From: DASVCZ01 sp036381335
GTDB lineage: Bacteria; Patescibacteriota; Microgenomatia; UBA1400; PJMF01
Length of the DNA: 6,244 bases
Reading direction: 5' to 3'
Assembly (NCBI GenBank): GCA_036381335.1
Contig: DASVCZ010000022.1
Coordinates: 1-6,244 of the forward strand
Shown in pieces: positions 5,129-6,244 of this stretch (position 1 is its first letter; every line of letters begins with the position of its first letter). The notes under the pieces were generated by a model, which did not search any database, was not told the DNA's origin, and saw only the letters and a list, made by a program, of their open reading frames with translations. Position numbers and translations under genes: made by a program.

Positions 5129-5137
5129 TCTTACAGT
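5129..5137 (+). promoter_or_regulatory. TCTTACAG box copy 3 and -10 of the eRF1-like gene
   Basis: TCTTACAGT contains TACAGT (5132-5137, four of six to TATAAT), six bases before the ATG at 5144. Transcription would then begin at the start codon and the mRNA would be leaderless. CTTGCTAA (5114-5121) lies upstream, as CTTGCTAA (3684-3691) lies upstream of the copy before the stress operon. No -35 is evident at normal spacing. Confidence 0.4.
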
Positions 5138-5143
5138 ACAGCC

Positions 5144-6244
5144 ATGTCCCCTTACCGAGCTTTGATAAATGAAATTCTAGAGTTAGATGACGGTTTAGCC
5201 AGCTCGATGTACTTGTCATTGTATATTCCCACCGCCACGGTTATTGATCGTCACCTAAAAACCCTCATCAGAAGCACCATTGTTGATACTTTGAGAAGCC
5301 ACCCTTTGACCGAACCCTACCACGATGCGCATCAAAGAATCGCCAGCTTTTTTGAGAGAAAAATGCGGGGCCAAAAGAATCCTAAAACTTTGGGTGTCTT
5401 CGCTCGTTTGTCATTAGCCGAAATTGAGCACGCCAGTGTTCATGCTTTTGATGAAAGCATTGCCGCCACTATGGTGGATTTACCGGTGGAGATAGGAACT
5501 CACACTTATCTGGGTAAAACCTTTGACTTACGACCGCTCTTTTTACTGGAAGAAACCAGTGTCCGAGCCTTAGTCGTAAAGCTAAGCAGTGAGGGCGCCA
5601 CTATCTACACTCTAGTAAATGGCGAACTCAATCAAGTTCAGGAAATTGAAAATATCTGGGCCTACCTAGGAGAAAGTGAATCATACGTGGAGATGAACAT
5701 GGGTACTGCCGGTAAAGTTTCTCATGGTACCGGTTATGAAGCAGTTCAGCGACGCCAACTCTCCGGCAACCAAATGGTGCTTAATCGGGTCCAAGCGGCG
5801 TTGGAGCCGTACCTGACACCAGCAGCCGAGTGGAAACAACTGGTTTTCTTTATCAGCGATGATTTCAGCGCCATCATTGGGAACTGGGCAGAAAATGAAC
5901 TCACCAAAATCCACCACCTCCAACCAATCATTAGTTCCGAGCTGCCTAAAACTAAAGCCCAAATTATTGAACACACGCACCGGTTAATTCAAGCTCAACA
6001 GAAAGAGCAGATTGACCAATTACTAGCCCTTAAAAATAAAGAGTTTCACCAATGGGCTACTGGCTGGAAAGAAGTGACGGAAGCGGTTCGAAACCGGCAA
6101 GTGGACACCTTGCTCATTTCACCAGATAGTGCTCGGCGAGGATTTATCTCACAAGAGACACTACCCTATGTGGAGAAGACTGGTCACAGCCGACCAGTGC
6201 AGAACTTGGCTCCGTGGCTGACCAAAATTGTCTATCAAACTAAC
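5144..6244 (+). CDS. Bacterial eRF1/Pelota-like (baeRF-type) protein, partial
   Basis: The frame is open for 367 codons from ATG 5144 to the right edge. The N-terminal part has Met-Tyr-Leu-Ser-Leu-Tyr-Ile-Pro-Thr (22-30), typical of these proteins. A middle alpha/beta domain starts near Leu-Arg-Pro-Leu-Phe-Leu-Leu (129-135) and continues through Ala-Leu-Val-Val-Lys-Leu-Ser (142-148). At 191-205 Lys-Val-Ser-His-Gly-Thr-Gly-Tyr ... Arg-Arg-Gln sits where class-I eukaryotic/archaeal release factors have their His-Gly-x-Gly-Gly-Gln loop; no GGQ tripeptide is present. A last domain includes Val-Asp-Thr-Leu-Leu-Ile-Ser (320-326), like the L7Ae-type third domain. Perhaps 20-40 residues are missing at the end. 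Relatives are proposed to act on ribosomes in rescue, hibernation or stress; without GGQ, peptidyl-tRNA hydrolysis is unlikely. No Shine-Dalgarno; the start looks leaderless. Assignment is from motif pattern and domain order, not alignment. Confidence 0.72.
   Translation, partial: MSPYRALINEILELDDGLASSMYLSLYIPTATVIDRHLKTLIRSTIVDTLRSHPLTEPYHDAHQRIASFFERKMRGQKNPKTLGVFARLSLAEIEHASVHAFDESIAATMVDLPVEIGTHTYLGKTFDLRPLFLLEETSVRALVVKLSSEGATIYTLVNGELNQVQEIENIWAYLGESESYVEMNMGTAGKVSHGTGYEAVQRRQLSGNQMVLNRVQAALEPYLTPAAEWKQLVFFISDDFSAIIGNWAENELTKIHHLQPIISSELPKTKAQIIEHTHRLIQAQQKEQIDQLLALKNKEFHQWATGWKEVTEAVRNRQVDTLLISPDSARRGFISQETLPYVEKTGHSRPVQNLAPWLTKIVYQTN

Noticed and set aside
5681..5980. Two minus-strand frames of 99 and 76 residues (the second at 5746-5976)
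   Set aside because: Both are antisense inside the long eRF1-like gene and overlap each other in different frames; no signals support them.

Overview
The window reads as bacterial chromosome. The likely source is a Patescibacteria/CPR genome, perhaps a Microgenomates-type lineage. This rests on the mix of a DUF5674-type protein, very tight gene packing, leaderless-looking first genes and stress and translation genes typical of such small genomes. It is an inference from recalled family distributions, not a proven assignment. TGA serves as a stop codon (2686-2688), so the standard bacterial code fits here.

Left half (1-2954), AT-rich. A minus-strand operon reads from 2267 down past the left edge: a peptidase S51 (PepE-like) protein, then two different EamA/DMT-family ten-helix transporters. 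The second transporter is cut by the window edge. The three genes are joined by a 1-nt gap and a TAATG stop/start overlap. Divergent from this operon, a two-gene plus-strand unit (2350-2954) encodes a DUF5674-like protein and an unrecognised 89-residue helical protein that overlap by ATGA.

Right half (2955-6244), clearly richer in GC. An OmpR/PhoB-type response regulator lies on the minus strand. Its stop codon abuts the stop of the 89-residue gene with no spacer. Divergent from it is a plus-strand stress-type operon (3746-4945): a glycine-rich YflT/general-stress-protein-17M-like protein, a YtxH-like single-pass protein and a 76-residue membrane protein, closed by a rho-independent terminator. 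After an intergenic stretch with six degenerate 8-bp tandem repeats, a gene for a bacterial eRF1/Pelota-like protein (baeRF type) starts at 5144 and runs off the right edge.

How they may work together: the regulator, the envelope-stress proteins and the eRF1-like protein could form one stress regulon. The divergent promoter region and the eRF1-like promoter share a TCTTACA box, which supports this but does not prove it. The left operon looks like peptide or amino-acid handling: cytoplasmic peptide cleavage coupled to small-metabolite transport. No RNA gene, CRISPR array, insertion sequence or phage gene is seen. The longest non-coding stretch is 4946-5143.
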